The notes: a model not told the origin generated them from the letters alone. A stretch of 64,000 bases of DNA from Viridibacterium sp035456105 (GCA_035456105.1 DATIDV010000047.1:1-64000), one strand, 5' to 3'. Counted from the stretch's first letter, positions 8,043 to 16,894 are shown. Numbers and translations: made by a program.

Positions 8043-9178
8043 GATGGCTCACGCGCGCCATGCATGGTTTCGAGATAGAAATTGGTCAGATCGACAGCGT
8101 CGGGCTCGTTCTTGGTCTGCATCGCATGGGCCCGGATGCGCTCGACGATCTGCGCCACCTGCATGAGCGTCGGATGCAGACCCAAGCGCGCATAGGCAGC
8201 CTGCACGGCGTGCGAGCCGGAGTGCTTGCCGAGTACCAGGCGATGCGCGCGCCCCAGTTCTGCCGGATCGAAGCCTTGGTAGTTGCGCTGATCCTTGATG
8301 AGCCCGTCCACATGGATGCCGGACTCGTGCGTGAACACGCCCTCGCCAACGATGCTCTTGTTGACCGCGACGGTACGCCCCGAGGCATGCGCGACAAGAC
8401 GTGAGATGGCGAGAAGTGACTGCGTATGCACACCGCAATCGATGCCGTGGATATGGCGCATGGCCATCACTACCTCTTCCAGGGGCGCATTGCCGGCGCG
8501 CTCACCGAGGCCGTTGACTGTCGTGTTAGCGTGCGTGGCACCGCCGCGATAGGCGGAGAGCGTGTTGGCGGTCGCGAGGCCGAGATCGTTGTGGGCGTGA
8601 ATTTCGATTTCGACGTCGACTGCGCGGCGCAACGTGGAGATCATCGAATAGGTTGTGAACGGATCGAGAATGCCCAGTGTGTCGGCGAAGCGTATGCGAC
8701 GCGCGCCTGCATTCTGTGCCGCCTCGGCGACACGGCAGAGGAAGTCGATGTCGGCGCGCGCGGCGTCTTCCATACCGACACTTACCTCCATGCCTGCATT
8801 GAGCACACGGTCGACGTGCGGACGGATCTGCGTCAACACCCACTCGCGGCTGCGCCGCAGCTTGGACTCGATGTGGATGTCGGAAACCGGAATGGATAGA
8901 TGTGCGATGTCTGCCTTGCAACGCAGTGCGGCGTGCACGTCATGTTCGACCATGCGCCCCCACACCATCAACTTTGCGTAGAGCCCGAGGCTGGCAATGG
9001 CGTTGATGACTTCGATCTCCTGTTCGCCCATCGTCGGGATGCCTATCTCCATCTCCGGCACGCCTGCATCGGCAAGAGCCTGGGCAATGTCCAGTTTCTC
9101 TTCGGCTGTAAAAGCCACGCCAGCGGTTTGCTCGCCGTCGCGCAAGGTCGTGTCGTTGATGATGAAATCGATTGGCAT
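8039..9178 (-). CDS. nifV: NifV, homocitrate synthase
   Basis: 379 residues. MPIDFIINDTTLRDGEQTAG carries the LRDGEQ motif, and EIHAHNDLGLA the metal-binding HxH, of the HCS/IPMS family. It condenses acetyl-CoA and 2-oxoglutarate to homocitrate, the organic ligand of FeMo-cofactor. ATG 9178 has AAAGGAT upstream and lies about 25 bp from the -12 element of a sigma54 promoter (9203-9218), so nifV is the first gene of the nifV-cysE-nifW-fixABCX operon. Confidence 0.95.
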   Translation of the reverse strand: MPIDFIINDTTLRDGEQTAGVAFTAEEKLDIAQALADAGVPEMEIGIPTMGEQEIEVINAIASLGLYAKLMVWGRMVEHDVHAALRCKADIAHLSIPVSDIHIESKLRRSREWVLTQIRPHVDRVLNAGMEVSVGMEDAARADIDFLCRVAEAAQNAGARRIRFADTLGILDPFTTYSMISTLRRAVDVEIEIHAHNDLGLATANTLSAYRGGATHANTTVNGLGERAGNAPLEEVVMAMRHIHGIDCGVHTQSLLAISRLVAHASGRTVAVNKSIVGEGVFTHESGIHVDGLIKDQRNYQGFDPAELGRAHRLVLGKHSGSHAVQAAYARLGLHPTLMQVAQIVERIRAHAMQTKNEPDAVDLTNFYLETMHGAREPS

Positions 9179-9202
9179 GGTGCATCCTTTCGAAGGAGAT
9201 TC

Positions 9203-9218
9203 AGCAAGGGCTATGCCA
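9203..9218 (-). promoter_or_regulatory. Sigma54 (-24/-12) promoter of the nifV operon
   Basis: On the minus strand the site reads TGGCATAGCCCTTGCT, with GG and GC separated by exactly 10 bases and near-perfect to the TGGCAC-N5-TTGC consensus. Transcription would start a few bases before the nifV ribosome site. A NifA site lies about 93 bp upstream. Confidence 0.88.
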
Positions 9219-9310
9219 ATTTGAGAAGGTCTTGCAACTCGCTGATTTTTTGTCAGTATTTCTGCGGTTGTGGGATGTGCCGGAATTGCGCGAAGCCGTG
9301 CTGTCGGCTT

Positions 9311-9326
9311 TGTTCCGTTTGCAACA
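9311..9326. promoter_or_regulatory. NifA upstream activator sequence for nifV
   Basis: TGTTCCGTTTGCAACA is an exact TGT-N10-ACA. It lies about 93 bp upstream of the nifV -24 element, the usual distance for NifA acting through DNA looping. The rest of 9219-9499 shows no gene. Confidence 0.85.
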
Positions 9327-9499
9327 GGGGGCTGAAGATGGAAATGCTGTTCTGCCGAGAAATGCCTATGGCATTCATTGAGAGGTTGCGACGGTTCTCG
9401 CGTCACGACGCGTCGGGGATGGATGATCGACGCTTCCTGCATCAGGGGGCAGGCGCTACATGAAGGCGTGTCCGGCTGAGCCAGCGAGAGCCCGGTCAG

Positions 9500-9832
9500 T
9501 CATTCCCGTGCGAGATTCCGGGTGTGGCGCGGCAACTCGATGGTGATGTCGTGTGCGCCCAGCCGGGCGCAGCAGGCAAGTCGTGAGGAGGACTGGAGAC
9601 CCCAGGCCGCGTCGAGCTGATCCTCTTCCTCTTCGTCGGGGGCTTTGAGTGTGCTGGCGCCGAGGTGCACGTACACATGGCACGTGGCGCAGGCGGCCAC
9701 CTTCTCACAGGCATGTTCAATCTCTATGCCGTGCTTCAGCAGGGCGTCGCACAGGGAGATGCCGGCCTTTGCGTCGATGAGCGCACCGTCCGGGCACAAC
9801 TCTGCGTGCGGCAGAACGGTGATGATGCTCAT
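9500..9832 (-). CDS. fdx: ISC-type [2Fe-2S] ferredoxin
   Basis: 110 residues. CEKVAACATC (about residues 42-51) gives the C-x5-C-x2-C cluster motif of adrenodoxin-like ISC ferredoxins, and the fourth ligand lies in the later RLACCARLG. It delivers electrons for Fe-S cluster assembly on IscU. The ATG at 9832 overlaps the hscA stop (ATGA), so the two are coupled as in housekeeping isc operons. The acidic loop PDEEEEDQLD is characteristic. It is last in the nif-controlled isc operon, and no terminator is obvious before the nifV promoter region. Confidence 0.92.
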   Translation of the reverse strand: MSIITVLPHAELCPDGALIDAKAGISLCDALLKHGIEIEHACEKVAACATCHVYVHLGASTLKAPDEEEEDQLDAAWGLQSSSRLACCARLGAHDITIELPRHTRNLARE

Positions 9833-11748
9833 GTGAGTTCCTCCAGGCGGGTACCGGAAAGTGCGCGGCGAATGCCGGCATCCATGCGCCGTTCGGCAAA
9901 CTGCGTACTCGCGACGTTGAGTGCGTCGGTGGCGCGCTTGAGTGGCGGTGCATCGGTGCCACTTTCCAGCTCTTCCGAGAGCGCAAACATGGCGCGTTCG
10001 ACGGCCTGGTATTCGTCGTGGGAGAGCAACTCCTTGCCATTCTCCTCAAGGGCTGCTGCGGTGGCATCGAGCAATCGCCGCGCATCGACCTGTGCTTCGC
10101 GCATCATGCGTGTGGCCATGTCTGAGTCGGCCTTGCCATAGGCATCGAGCAGCATGCTGGCAATCTGATCGTCCTTGAGCCCATAGGCGGGCTTGACCTC
10201 GATATGCGCCTCAACGCCGGAAGTGAGTTCGCAGGCTGTCACCGACAGCAGTCCGTCAGCATCGATCTGGAAGGTGACGCGGATGCGCGCCGCGCCGGCG
10301 ACCATGGGCGGAATACCGCGCAGGTCGAAGCGCGCCAGCGAGCGACAGTCCGCCACAAGCTCGCGCTCACCCTGGAGGACATGCACCGCCAGAGCCGTCT
10401 GGCCGTCCTTGAAGGTCGTGAATTCCTGCGCGCGCGCCGTCGGGATGGTCGAATTGCGCGGAATGATCTTTTCTACCAGACCGCCCATGGTTTCGAGTCC
10501 TAGCGACAGCGGGCATACGTCAAGCAGTAACCAGTCATCGCCGCTGCCGGTGCCGCGATTGCCGGCGAGAATATTGGCCTGCAGCGCTGCGCCGAGGGCG
10601 ACTACCTCATCGGGATTGAGATTGGTCAGCGGTTCGCGACCGAACAACTGCTTCACCGCTGCGTGTACTTGCGGCATGCGCGTGGAGCCGCCGACCATGA
10701 CGACGCCGTCGATATCACTGGTTTTCACGCCCGCATCGCGCAGTGCCTTGCGCACGGGCGCGAGGCTACGCGCGACCAGGTCCTTGCTCATCTCTTCGAA
10801 CTGTTCGCGCGTGAGGGCAAAGTCAACGCTGCGTCCATCCGACAGCGTTCCGGCAACTTGCGTAACCGGTGCACTCGACAGCGCTTCCTTGGCGGCTCGT
10901 GCCTGCGCCAGCATCATGCGCGTGTCGTTGGGGGAGGGCGCTGCGAGTGCCTGGTCGTATCCGGGGTGTGCTGCAATCTGCTGCGCTATCCGGGATCTGA
11001 GCCAGCCCGCAATGCGGTGATCGAAATCGTCACCACCCAGCGCTGCGTCGCCCGCAGTCGCCATGACTTCGAACACGCCACGCGACAGCTTCAGGATGGA
11101 AATGTCGAAGGTGCCACCGCCCAGGTCGTAGATGGCGAAGGTGCCTTCCGACGCGTTGTCGAGACCGTAGGCGATTGCTGCAGCCGTCGGTTCGTTGAGC
11201 AGGCGCAGTACGTTCAGCCCGGCGAGACGCGCTGCGTCTTTGGTGGCCTGGCGCTGTGCATCATCGAAATAGGCGGGCACGGTGATGACTGCGCCGACCA
11301 GATCACCGCCCAGCGATGCCTCGGCGCGCTCACGCAGGCTGCGCAAGATCTCGGCAGAAACCTCGACTGGCGACTTGATACCGGCCCGGGTGTGGAGACT
11401 CAGCATGCCGGGGGTGTCGACAAGCTCGTAAGGCGTCACGGCAGCGTCCACGTCGGCGAGCGAGCGACCCATGAAGCGCTTGACGGAGACGATGGTATTG
11501 CGTGGGTCGATGGTCTGCTCGGCTTGTGCCATGTGGCCGACCGTCACGGGTTGCGTTGCCTCATTTCCTGCGTAGCGCACAACCGAGGGCAGCAGCATCC
11601 TGCCGTCGGCATCGGGCAACACGCGCACGACGCTGCTGGAGACCGTTGCGACCAGAGAGTTGGTGGTGCCCAGATCTATGCCTACAGCCAGACGATGCTG
11701 GTGCGGGGTGGCACTCAGTCCCGGTTCGGCAATCTGCAGCAAGGCCAT
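9829..11748 (-). CDS. hscA: HscA, Hsp70-type chaperone for Fe-S cluster transfer
   Basis: 639 residues. The N-terminal ATPase starts VGIDLGTTNSLVA (about residues 22-34), followed by YDLGGGTFDISIL and VGGSTRMP, all Hsp70 signatures. The C-terminal substrate domain follows. HscA normally works with the J-protein HscB to release clusters from IscU. Here no hscB is encoded: the gap to iscA upstream is only 63 bp. Divergence from housekeeping HscA cannot be measured by eye, but order and length fit. Confidence is high for the family and slightly lower for strict orthology. Confidence 0.92.
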   Translation of the reverse strand: MALLQIAEPGLSATPHQHRLAVGIDLGTTNSLVATVSSSVVRVLPDADGRMLLPSVVRYAGNEATQPVTVGHMAQAEQTIDPRNTIVSVKRFMGRSLADVDAAVTPYELVDTPGMLSLHTRAGIKSPVEVSAEILRSLRERAEASLGGDLVGAVITVPAYFDDAQRQATKDAARLAGLNVLRLLNEPTAAAIAYGLDNASEGTFAIYDLGGGTFDISILKLSRGVFEVMATAGDAALGGDDFDHRIAGWLRSRIAQQIAAHPGYDQALAAPSPNDTRMMLAQARAAKEALSSAPVTQVAGTLSDGRSVDFALTREQFEEMSKDLVARSLAPVRKALRDAGVKTSDIDGVVMVGGSTRMPQVHAAVKQLFGREPLTNLNPDEVVALGAALQANILAGNRGTGSGDDWLLLDVCPLSLGLETMGGLVEKIIPRNSTIPTARAQEFTTFKDGQTALAVHVLQGERELVADCRSLARFDLRGIPPMVAGAARIRVTFQIDADGLLSVTACELTSGVEAHIEVKPAYGLKDDQIASMLLDAYGKADSDMATRMMREAQVDARRLLDATAAALEENGKELLSHDEYQAVERAMFALSEELESGTDAPPLKRATDALNVASTQFAERRMDAGIRRALSGTRLEELT

Positions 11749-11811
11749 GGTGATACTCCGTGAGTGTCTACAAGCTGTCGGCGAGGCGCTTCCGAGGCTT
11801 CAAAGCGAAAA

Positions 11812-12135
11812 TTAGACTGCAAAGCTCTCACCGCAACCGCAGGCAGCCTTGGCGTTCGGGTTGTTGAACTTGAAGCCTTCGTTGAGGCCTTCGCGGACAA
11901 AGTCGAGTTCGGTGCCGTCGAGAAAGGCAAGGCTCTTCGGGTCGACCAGAACGGTTACGCCATTGCTTTCGAAGAGCATGTCTTCGGGCTGTGCGGCATC
12001 GGCAAACTCCAGCGCGTAGGCGAGGCCGGAGCAGCCGGAAGTCTTGACGGCGACACGCAGGCCGACACCCGAGCCGCGTTTGGCAAGACTTCGCTGGATG
12101 TGTCGTGCGGCTGAAGTGCTGACATTGATGCTCAT
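11812..12135 (-). CDS. iscA: IscA, A-type Fe-S carrier
   Basis: 107 residues, the usual IscA length. The three conserved cysteines are present: C in VKTSGCSGLAYALEF and the C-terminal CGCGESF. A-type carriers hold Fe-S clusters or iron in transit to apoproteins. It follows a second A-type gene by 12 bp, so the operon has two carriers. Confidence 0.92.
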   Translation of the reverse strand: MSINVSTSAARHIQRSLAKRGSGVGLRVAVKTSGCSGLAYALEFADAAQPEDMLFESNGVTVLVDPKSLAFLDGTELDFVREGLNEGFKFNNPNAKAACGCGESFAV

Positions 12136-12147
12136 GACATCTCTCCT

Positions 12148-12519
12148 TCAGATCGAAAAGGAACTGCCGCAGCCACAGGTCGATGCGGCATTGGGATTGC
12201 GTATAACGAAGCGCGAACCTTCGAGCCCGTCTTCGAAATCGATCTCCGCACCGGTCAGGTATTGCATGCTCATGGAATCGACGACCAGCGTCACACCGGA
12301 TTTCACTAGGCTGAAGTCGTCTTCCTTGAGGGCTTCCTCGAAGGCGAAACCATAGGAAAAGCCCGAGCAGCCGCCACCCGAAACGTAGACACGCAGCTTC
12401 AGTGCGGGATTGCCTTCGTCTTCAATCATCTCGGCTACCTTGCTTGCGGCGGCATCCATGAACTTGATCGGAAAGGGCATGGGTTCTTCGACAGCAGCTT
12501 CTTCAACGACAGCGTTCAT
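12148..12519 (-). CDS. ErpA-like A-type Fe-S carrier
   Basis: 123 residues from ATG 12519 (GGGGAAAG upstream). The sequence YVSGGGCSGFSYGFAFEE and the terminal CGCGSSFSI match ErpA-type carriers rather than IscA. An N-terminal acidic extension (VVEEAAVEEP, residues 4-13) precedes the domain. It likely delivers clusters to target proteins, and here presumably to nitrogenase-related ones because of the NifA-type promoter upstream. It sits 11 bp after iscU. An ErpA-like gene inside an isc operon is not the standard arrangement of enterobacteria. Confidence 0.88.
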   Translation of the reverse strand: MNAVVEEAAVEEPMPFPIKFMDAAASKVAEMIEDEGNPALKLRVYVSGGGCSGFSYGFAFEEALKEDDFSLVKSGVTLVVDSMSMQYLTGAEIDFEDGLEGSRFVIRNPNAASTCGCGSSFSI

Positions 12520-12530
12520 TTTCTTTCCCC

Positions 12531-12950
12531 TCAGGCGGCTTGTTCGATGACGACTTGGGGGCAGGCGCCCCCTTGCTGCTTGTTGCGGTAATCCGCGACG
12601 GCGGCCTTGATGGCGTCTTCGGCGAGAATGGAGCAGTGGATCTTCACGGGAGGCAGAGCCAGTTCTTCGGCGATTTCCGTGTTCTTGATGGCCAGTGCTT
12701 CGTCCAGCGTCTTGCCCTTGACCCATTCAGTCACCAGCGAGGAGGACGCGATTGCCGAGCCGCAACCGTAGGTCTTGAACTTCGCGTCTTCGATGACACC
12801 GTCCGCGCTCACCTTGATCTGCAGCTTCATCACGTCGCCGCAGGCCGGGGCTCCGACCATGCCGGTGCCGACATTGTCTTCGGCCGCCTGGAATGATCCG
12901 ACGTTGCGTGGGTTGTCGTAGTGGTCTAGTACCTTGTCGCTGTATGCCAT
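12531..12950 (-). CDS. iscU: IscU-type Fe-S scaffold
   Basis: 139 residues, all in the scaffold domain. Conserved cysteines appear in APACGDVMKLQI, KTYGCGSAIASSS and VKIHCSILAEDAI, and the last is followed by a variant of the usual LPPVKIHCS recognition segment for HscA. It lacks the ferredoxin-like and C-terminal domains of classical NifU, so this operon makes clusters by an ISC-type and not a NifU-type scaffold. The C-terminus (QQGGACPQVVIEQAA) has an extra cysteine. It starts at ATG 12950 with GGAG upstream. Confidence 0.92.
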   Translation of the reverse strand: MAYSDKVLDHYDNPRNVGSFQAAEDNVGTGMVGAPACGDVMKLQIKVSADGVIEDAKFKTYGCGSAIASSSLVTEWVKGKTLDEALAIKNTEIAEELALPPVKIHCSILAEDAIKAAVADYRNKQQGGACPQVVIEQAA

Positions 12951-13005
12951 GGTGATTCTCCGCGTGCGGATTGCAAAAAGAGGATGGTTGTAATGACCGG
13001 CCCGT

Positions 13006-14217
13006 TCAGTGGGCGGCCCATTGCACGCTTGCGATGTCGATGCCATCGCGATGCATGTCCCACAGGGGCGAAAGTTCGCGCAGCTTGCCAACTGCATGGC
13101 CGACCATATCGATGACAGTGTCGACCTCGTCTTCACGCGTGAAGCGGCCAATGGAGAAGCGGATCGAGCTGTGCGCCAGTTCGTCGCTGCGGCCTAATGC
13201 GCGCAGGACATAGGACGGCTCCAGACTGGCCGAGGTGCATGCCGAACCCGACGACACGGCAACGTCCTTGATGCCCATCAGCAGCGACTCCCCTTCAACG
13301 AAGTTGAAGCTGAGGTTGAGGTTGTGAGCCACGCGTCTCTCCATATCGCCGTTGACGAACACCTGATCGAGCGCCATCAGACCGTTCATGAGGCGATCCC
13401 GCAGCCAGCGGATGCGCTCGTTCTCGACGCCCATGACCTCGCGCGCGATCCAGAATGCTTCCCCCATGCCAACGATCTGGTGAGTTGGCAGGGTGCCCGA
13501 GCGCATGCCGCGTTCGTGTCCGCCGCCATGGATCAGGGCTTCGATACGCACGCGCGGTTTGCGACAGACGTAGAGCGCGCCGATGCCCTTTGGGCCATAG
13601 GTCTTGTGCGCGGACATGGACATCATGTCGATCGGCAAACTGTCGAGATCGATATCGACTTTGCCCGTGGCTTGCGCAGCATCGACATGAAACAGGATGC
13701 CCTTGTCGCGACACAGCGCGCCGATGGCCACCACGTCCTGGATGACGCCGATCTCGTTATTGACGAACATCACTGAAGCAAGAATGGTGTCCGGGCGGAT
13801 GGCGGCGCGAAACACCTCTAGATCGAGCAGACCGTTTTCCTGCACGTCGAGGTAACTCACCTCGAAGCCCTCCCGCTCCAACTCGCGGCAGGTATCCAGC
13901 ACGGCCTTGTGTTCTGTCCTGACAGTAATGATGTGCTTGCCGCGAGCCGCGTGAAAATAAGCGGCCCCCTTGATCGCGAGGTTATTTGACTCGGTTGCGC
14001 CGGATGTCCAGACGATCTCGCGCGGGTCGGCTCCCACCAGCGCCGCGACCTGCTCGCGTGCGATTTCCACCACTTCCTCCGCAGCCCAGCCATAGCTGTG
14101 CGAGCGACTTGCAGGATTGCCAAAATTCTCGAACAGCAAGGGCATCATCTTCGCGACGACACGTGGATCGACCGGGGTCGTCGCTGAATAGTCGAGATAG
14201 ATCGGGCGCTTCATCAT
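13006..14217 (-). CDS. iscS: IscS-type cysteine desulfurase
   Basis: 403 residues from ATG 14217, chosen for AGGAG six bases upstream. It has the PLP-binding lysine in SAHKTYGPKG, the catalytic cysteine loop SSGSACTSASLEP, and the C-terminal LSPLWDM...GIDIASVQWAAH typical of IscS rather than NifS. It removes sulfur from cysteine and hands it to IscU. It is the first gene of an iscS-iscU-erpA-like-iscA-hscA-fdx unit whose promoter (14257-14272) is of the nif type. No IscR repressor gene precedes it, consistent with dedicated nitrogen fixation control. Confidence 0.93.
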   Translation of the reverse strand: MMKRPIYLDYSATTPVDPRVVAKMMPLLFENFGNPASRSHSYGWAAEEVVEIAREQVAALVGADPREIVWTSGATESNNLAIKGAAYFHAARGKHIITVRTEHKAVLDTCRELEREGFEVSYLDVQENGLLDLEVFRAAIRPDTILASVMFVNNEIGVIQDVVAIGALCRDKGILFHVDAAQATGKVDIDLDSLPIDMMSMSAHKTYGPKGIGALYVCRKPRVRIEALIHGGGHERGMRSGTLPTHQIVGMGEAFWIAREVMGVENERIRWLRDRLMNGLMALDQVFVNGDMERRVAHNLNLSFNFVEGESLLMGIKDVAVSSGSACTSASLEPSYVLRALGRSDELAHSSIRFSIGRFTREDEVDTVIDMVGHAVGKLRELSPLWDMHRDGIDIASVQWAAH

Positions 14218-14256
14218 CGTGCTCTCCTGCATCGCGTGGGACTGCGATAGCAACTG

Positions 14257-14272
14257 AGCAACTTTTGAACCA
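14257..14272 (-). promoter_or_regulatory. Sigma54 promoter of the isc (nif-type) operon
   Basis: The minus strand reads TGGTTCAAAAGTTGCT, with GG-N10-GC spacing and TTGCT at -12. It lies about 40 bp upstream of the iscS start, and a NifA site is placed 82 bp further upstream. Confidence 0.85.
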
Positions 14273-14353
14273 GCTCATAAAGTCAATAAATATCAACGGC
14301 TTGTGGATGTTTGTTGACGATGAGAGCGGCGGTCATGGCTGGGCTGTCGGATT

Positions 14354-14369
14354 TGTCGGATTGCCGACA
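14354..14369. promoter_or_regulatory. NifA upstream activator sequence for the isc operon
   Basis: TGTCGGATTGCCGACA is an exact TGT-N10-ACA with a fully palindromic outer half (TGTCGG/CCGACA). Its distance to the -24 element fits NifA activation. Confidence 0.85.
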
Positions 14370-14372
14370 TGG

Positions 14373-14738
14373 CCAAATCAAAAATGCTGGTCGACACGGT
14401 GACCCCCCATTACGTGGATAGCGCGATCGGCTGATAGCACGCGCATTGCCTAACTTATATAAGCGTTGCGGAACCACTCCACTGCGGGGCGGTGAGTTCG
14501 TGGAGTTCTTGTATCGCGCCCTACAGAGAAGCGGCGCCAGAAACACAGGTGAGCGCGGCATTTTCAGCGAGCAGTTCTGACTTGCGAAGCCCTTCGCGCA
14601 CAAGACCCAATAGTAGGCAGCAGTCCAAACGATTGAGGTGCGGAGTTGTTTGCTTTGTGAGTGAAGTCGTACGGCATGCGGTTGGCTGCCGGCCGCTGTC
14701 GTCCCGATTTTTTGACGATTACTCCGGTGTCGCGTCAG
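14373..14738. other. Intergenic stretch between the isc operon and prpR
   Basis: I see no convincing gene, RNA or repeat here. Open frames present are short and have no recognisable motif. It separates two minus-strand units and lies beyond the NifA site of the isc operon. Confidence 0.5.
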
Positions 14739-16694
14739 CTATCGGGACTCGCTCTCTCGCATGCGCCGCCACAGCGTGGTCCGGCTGATACCCAGTGCCA
14801 TTGCAGCGCGCTGCATGTTGCCGCTAGCTTCGCGTAGCGCGGCCTCAAGGCGGTTCCGCTGGGCCTCGCGTACGACATCTCGCAGTGCTTCGCCAGCAGC
14901 GGGTTCGGAGTGCCTGACGGTGAATTCAGGAAACAGTAGTTCGATCAGCGGCCCGTCCTCGGTGCTACTTGCGCTGACCGCCATGAGGCGTTCGATCATG
15001 TTCTCCAGTTCGCGCACGTTGCCGGGCCAGGCATAGCCCTGCGCGGCAGCAAGGAAGCGTTTGAGCAGGGTTTCTTCGGGCGCCTGCAGGCCGCTGCGCT
15101 TGTGCCGGCGCGCCACGATGGTGGCGATCAGGCCGGGCAGGTCGGCCGTGCGCTCGCGCAGCGCCGGCACAGACAGGCGCAGGCCGTTGAGGCGGTAGTA
15201 AAGATCCTGGCGGAAGCTGCCTTGGGCGACGCAGGCGGCGAGGTCGCGGTGCGTGGCGGCGATGATGCGCAGGTCGATGGGGATCGGTTCGCGTCCTCCC
15301 ACGCGCAGCACTTCGCGCTCCTGCAGCACGCGCAGCAGGCGCACCTGCAATGCCGTCGGCATGTCGCCGACCTCGTCGAGGAACACCGTACCGCGATGCG
15401 CCGTCTCCAGCAGACCGGCTTTTCCGCCTTTTGCCGCGCCGGTGAATGCGCCTTCTTCGTAGCCGAACAGTTCGGACTCCAGCAAGTTCTCCGGCATTGC
15501 CGCGCAGTTGATGGCGACAAAGGGCTCGCGGCTCCGCGGGCTGGCGCTGTGGATGCCTTGTGCGACCAGTTCCTTGCCTGTGCCGGATTCGCCGAAGATC
15601 AGCAGCGATAAGTCGATGACGGCGAAGCGCGCTGCCAGCGTGCGCAGCGCCTGCATGGCTTCCGATTCGCCCACCAGATCGTCAAGCGTGTGGCGTGCGC
15701 GCAGGCTGTTTCCGCTGCGTGCGGCGTGCATGCGCAGATCGCGTCCGGCGCGCTCGATGGCGCTGGCGTCCTGAGCCGTAAGGACTGCCATACCGCGCAT
15801 GTCGGCGTCATCCATGGGGGCGATGTTGGCGATCAGGCGCCGCGTGCCGACGAAGAAGACCTTGCCGGTCAGTGCGCCACCGCCCGGTGCGAATACTTGG
15901 GCCAGCGTGGCGTCCTGGGCGAGTTCGGGCAAGACCGCTGCCAGTGGCTGGCCCTGCATGCTGGCGGCCGGGCGCGCCAGCAACTCGCCCATGGCGGGGT
16001 TGGCGAACCACACGTGGCCGTCGCGTTCGACGGCCAGTACGCCTTCGCGCAGCTTGGCCAGGATGGCGGCGAGCTGTTGCCGGCGCTTGTGCTCAACCGC
16101 GCGCACACGCGCAACCTCAATGGCTTCGTCCAGCGCACGGCGCGCGGACTCGGGCGAATACAGGAAGACCGCGTCCATGCCGCAGCGCTCGGCCGTCTCC
16201 ACCACCAGGCTGGGGCCGATGACGACTTCCACCCCGCGCGCGTGCAGGTCGACGACCTGTTCCTCCACGTCGTGTTCGTTGGTGTAGCGGCGCAGGTGCA
16301 GCTCGATGCGCAGCAGTTGCGACAGCTCGCCCAGCTCGCTGGCGACCGCTTCATACGTGACCAGGCCGATGCGCGAGCCCAGGCGCGCCGCCTGCACCAG
16401 CGCCGCCATGATGTCGAAGCCGCTGGGCGAGATGAGCACTACCGGGTGATCCAGCTGGCGGCGCAGCTGCGCGCCATTGGCGCCAGCGCTGATGAACACG
16501 TCCACGTCGCCGCGCGCGATCAGGGCCTGCGCCTGTGCGAGTGCATCGCCGAAGCGGCGGTTCTCCACCACCAGCTCGACGCGGTTCGCATAGTCCACGG
16601 CGACCGACTCTAGCAACTGCGACAGGCGCGAGAAACTCAACACGCACAGGCGTGGCAGACGGCCGGGGGAGGAGGGTAGTGTTGCAGGGTTCAT
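14739..16694 (-). CDS. prpR: PrpR, sigma54-dependent activator of propionate catabolism
   Basis: 651 residues. The N-terminal sensor domain (about 20-200) matches PrpR_N, which senses 2-methylcitrate in related bacteria. It is followed by a PAS-like segment (WFANPAMGELLARPA, about 230). The AAA+ domain has Walker A GESGTGKE and the sigma54 contact loop GAFTGA. A Fis-type helix-turn-helix ends the protein (MQRAAMALGISRTTLWRRMRE). It is divergent from prpBCDE, whose sigma54 promoter at 16879-16894 it should activate. A palindrome overlapping the region just upstream of the start may mediate autoregulation. Confidence 0.95.
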   Translation of the reverse strand: MNPATLPSSPGRLPRLCVLSFSRLSQLLESVAVDYANRVELVVENRRFGDALAQAQALIARGDVDVFISAGANGAQLRRQLDHPVVLISPSGFDIMAALVQAARLGSRIGLVTYEAVASELGELSQLLRIELHLRRYTNEHDVEEQVVDLHARGVEVVIGPSLVVETAERCGMDAVFLYSPESARRALDEAIEVARVRAVEHKRRQQLAAILAKLREGVLAVERDGHVWFANPAMGELLARPAASMQGQPLAAVLPELAQDATLAQVFAPGGGALTGKVFFVGTRRLIANIAPMDDADMRGMAVLTAQDASAIERAGRDLRMHAARSGNSLRARHTLDDLVGESEAMQALRTLAARFAVIDLSLLIFGESGTGKELVAQGIHSASPRSREPFVAINCAAMPENLLESELFGYEEGAFTGAAKGGKAGLLETAHRGTVFLDEVGDMPTALQVRLLRVLQEREVLRVGGREPIPIDLRIIAATHRDLAACVAQGSFRQDLYYRLNGLRLSVPALRERTADLPGLIATIVARRHKRSGLQAPEETLLKRFLAAAQGYAWPGNVRELENMIERLMAVSASSTEDGPLIELLFPEFTVRHSEPAAGEALRDVVREAQRNRLEAALREASGNMQRAAMALGISRTTLWRRMRESESR

Positions 16695-16710
16695 GTTTCA
16701 TCATAGAAAC
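16695..16710. promoter_or_regulatory. Candidate PrpR operator palindrome
   Basis: GTTTCATCATAGAAAC (GTTTC-N6-GAAAC) directly precedes the prpR start, and a further GTGAAAC half-like element lies at about 16724-16730. It is a candidate activator site for prpBCDE and for prpR autoregulation. Assigned by position and symmetry only. Confidence 0.45.
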
Positions 16711-16878
16711 GCATGTTGCTGACGTGAAACTTGCGATGAGGTGGAAGATGCTGGTGCGGTGGTCGGCGGGCACACCCTGGAGTTGCCCGCAGAAGCAATG
16801 CTGGCGCGCTTCTTCGGGCAGTCGCAAGCATCCGTGGCAACAGGGCGGGTCGGGACTTTCCCTGAGGGAATTCAGCGG

Positions 16879-16894
16879 TGGCACATGGCTTGCG
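16879..16894 (+). promoter_or_regulatory. Sigma54 promoter of the prp operon
   Basis: TGGCACATGGCTTGCG matches TGGCAC-N5-TTGC exactly in its conserved bases, with GG-N10-GC spacing, about 100 bp before prpB. It agrees with PrpR being a sigma54-type activator. Confidence 0.9.

Noticed and set aside
14283..14603. 106-codon minus-strand frame upstream of the isc operon
   Set aside because: It runs through the NifA site, has no motif and no ribosome site.
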